NCBI GenBank assembly: GCA_023440945.1
Contig: JAEZRL010000079.1
Location: 1-15,782, forward strand
DNA: 15,782 nucleotides
Direction of reading: 5' to 3'
Source: Bacteroidota bacterium
GTDB taxonomy: Bacteria; Bacteroidota; Bacteroidia; Chitinophagales; Chitinophagaceae
The position numbers were made by a program, and so were the translations under genes. The stretch's first letter is position 1, and each line of letters starts with the position of its first letter. The notes beneath the pieces were generated by a model that made no database searches, was not told where the DNA came from, and worked only from the letters and a program-made list of their open reading frames with translations. This document shows, piece by piece, positions 14,858 through 15,782 of this stretch.

Positions 14858-14878
14858 ACTCCCCTTCGGGGATGGGGG
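14858..14878 (+). promoter_or_regulatory. G+C-rich leader hairpin before aspS
   Basis: CCCC at 14861-14864 can pair with the G-run at 14868-14871 (a short stem that may close on a CTTCGG tetraloop) or with a second G-run at 14874-14878. The two pairings are mutually exclusive and end 8-15 nt before the aspS ATG, so they could affect ribosome access. This is a local G+C island in an A+T-rich leader. Confidence 0.35.
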
Positions 14879-14886
14879 TACTAATT

Positions 14887-15782
14887 ATGTTTCGTACACA
14901 TACTTGCGGTGAATTAAGATTAAGCGACATAAACAAAGAAGTAACGCTTGCAGGCTGGGTGCAAACGGTTCGCAAATTTGGCGCTATCACTTTTGTTGAT
15001 CTGCGTGACCGTTATGGCATTACGCAATTATTATTTGGCGAAGAACTGAATGCGCAACTCGATGCAAATCCTTTAGGCCGTGAATATGTTTTGCAGGTAA
15101 CCGGAACGGTGAGTGAACGCAGCAACAAGAATAAAAATCTGGCAACAGGCGATATTGAAATAAATGTTCAATCGTATAAAATATTGAACAAATCGGCCGT
15201 TCCACCTTTTACGATACAAGACGATACCGATGGTGGTGATGATCTGCGGATGAAATACCGTTATCTTGATCTTCGTCGCAATGCAGTTAAAAAAAATCTC
15301 GAATTGCGTTATTCCGTAAACAGAAGTGCAAGGAATTATTTGCATGAGAACGGCTTTATGGATATTGAAACGCCTTTCCTAATAAAATCCACACCCGAAG
15401 GCGCAAGAGATTTTGTAGTGCCGTCAAGAATGAATCCGGGACAGTTTTATGCTTTGCCGCAGAGCCCGCAAACATTTAAACAACTATTAATGGTTAGCGG
15501 TTATGATCGTTATTACCAAATCGTGAAATGTTTTAGAGATGAAGACCTACGTGCCGACCGACAACCAGAATTTACACAGATAGACTGCGAGATGGCTTTT
15601 GTAGAGCAGGAAGATATTCTCAACATGTTTGAAGGTTTGATAAAAAGAATTTTCAAAGATGTGAAAGACGTTGATTATACAGAGAAAGTAGAAATGATGA
15701 GTTGGGAAGATGCGATGTGGAATTATGGAAACGATAATCCGGACATTCGTTTTGGAATGAAGCTGGCGAATTTAAAATTTCC
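14887..15782 (+). CDS. aspS: Aspartyl-tRNA synthetase, N-terminal part (3' truncated by window)
   Basis: The visible 298 codons are the N-terminus of a bacterial-type class IIb aspartyl-tRNA synthetase, which charges tRNA-Asp with aspartate. Residues 1-105 form the OB-fold anticodon-binding domain ([31 protein letters not shown]). The catalytic core follows with KYRYLDLRR, the flipping-loop region, [16 protein letters not shown] and motif 2 ([19 protein letters not shown]). The later part is the start of the bacterial insertion (GAD) domain; the full protein is about 580-600 residues. ATG 14887 gives the typical N-terminus; an in-frame ATG at 14872 would add MGVLI and lies inside the leader hairpin, so it is less likely. 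It is divergent from bioA, with a repeat-rich gap between them. The frame is intact to the end of the window. Confidence 0.96.
   Translation, partial: MFRTHTCGELRLSDINKEVTLAGWVQTVRKFGAITFVDLRDRYGITQLLFGEELNAQLDANPLGREYVLQVTGTVSERSNKNKNLATGDIEINVQSYKILNKSAVPPFTIQDDTDGGDDLRMKYRYLDLRRNAVKKNLELRYSVNRSARNYLHENGFMDIETPFLIKSTPEGARDFVVPSRMNPGQFYALPQSPQTFKQLLMVSGYDRYYQIVKCFRDEDLRADRQPEFTQIDCEMAFVEQEDILNMFEGLIKRIFKDVKDVDYTEKVEMMSWEDAMWNYGNDNPDIRFGMKLANLKF

Noticed and set aside
14724..15345. Several minus-strand open frames opposite aspS and in the bioA-aspS gap
   Set aside because: They are shadows of the well-supported aspS frame or of the repeat hairpin and lack any recognisable domain.
1..15782. 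tRNA, rRNA, CRISPR array, transposase or phage genes
   Set aside because: None was seen: no cloverleaf-like segment, no regularly spaced repeat-spacer pattern, and every sizeable frame is explained by the listed genes or their shadows.

Overview
This window reads as the chromosome of a Bacteroidota bacterium, most likely in or near the Chitinophagaceae. The evidence is A+T-rich DNA, TAnnTTTG-type -7 promoter boxes, few Shine-Dalgarno sequences, and gene types and protein sequences typical of that group: a cation:proton antiporter with a USP-like tail, fused OtsAB, GH30 and GH9 glycosidases, and a Tat-exported sugar isomerase. The family placement is inference from recognising the proteins; no search was run.

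Layout. 1-1900: the 3' end of a cation:proton antiporter gene, a frameshifted alpha/beta hydrolase and a small two-helix membrane protein. 1950-3380: a GH30-family lipoprotein glycosidase on the plus strand, convergent with 3477-6348, where a fused trehalose-6-phosphate synthase/phosphatase (OtsAB) and a Nudix hydrolase lie on the minus strand, each behind a near-identical promoter box. 6600-8210: a small membrane protein, a TMEM175-family channel and an orphan HicB-like protein whose upstream region holds a 22-bp palindrome. 8225-9641: a DinB/DUF1572 protein and an aldo/keto reductase on the minus strand. 9979-13098: an apparent minus-strand operon of GH9 cellulase-type glycosidase, Tat-exported sugar isomerase/epimerase-like protein and small membrane protein, closed by an intrinsic terminator. 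13275-15782: bioA (biotin synthesis) divergent from aspS (aspartyl-tRNA synthetase), which runs off the window.

Functionally this is ordinary housekeeping and carbohydrate metabolism: beta-glycan breakdown in the envelope (GH30, GH9, exported isomerase), osmotic and ion balance (trehalose synthesis, antiporter, possible K+ channel), biotin synthesis and translation. I saw no phage genes, transposase, CRISPR array, defence island, rRNA or tRNA.

The least expected signal is a dispersed intergenic repeat. Related units occur in three separate gaps (about 786-850, 9787-9850 and 14699-14805). The third also carries an inverted second arm, making a roughly 64-nt hairpin. Other points of interest are the palindrome upstream of the HicB-like gene, the frameshifted hydrolase, and a possible two-state leader hairpin in front of aspS.
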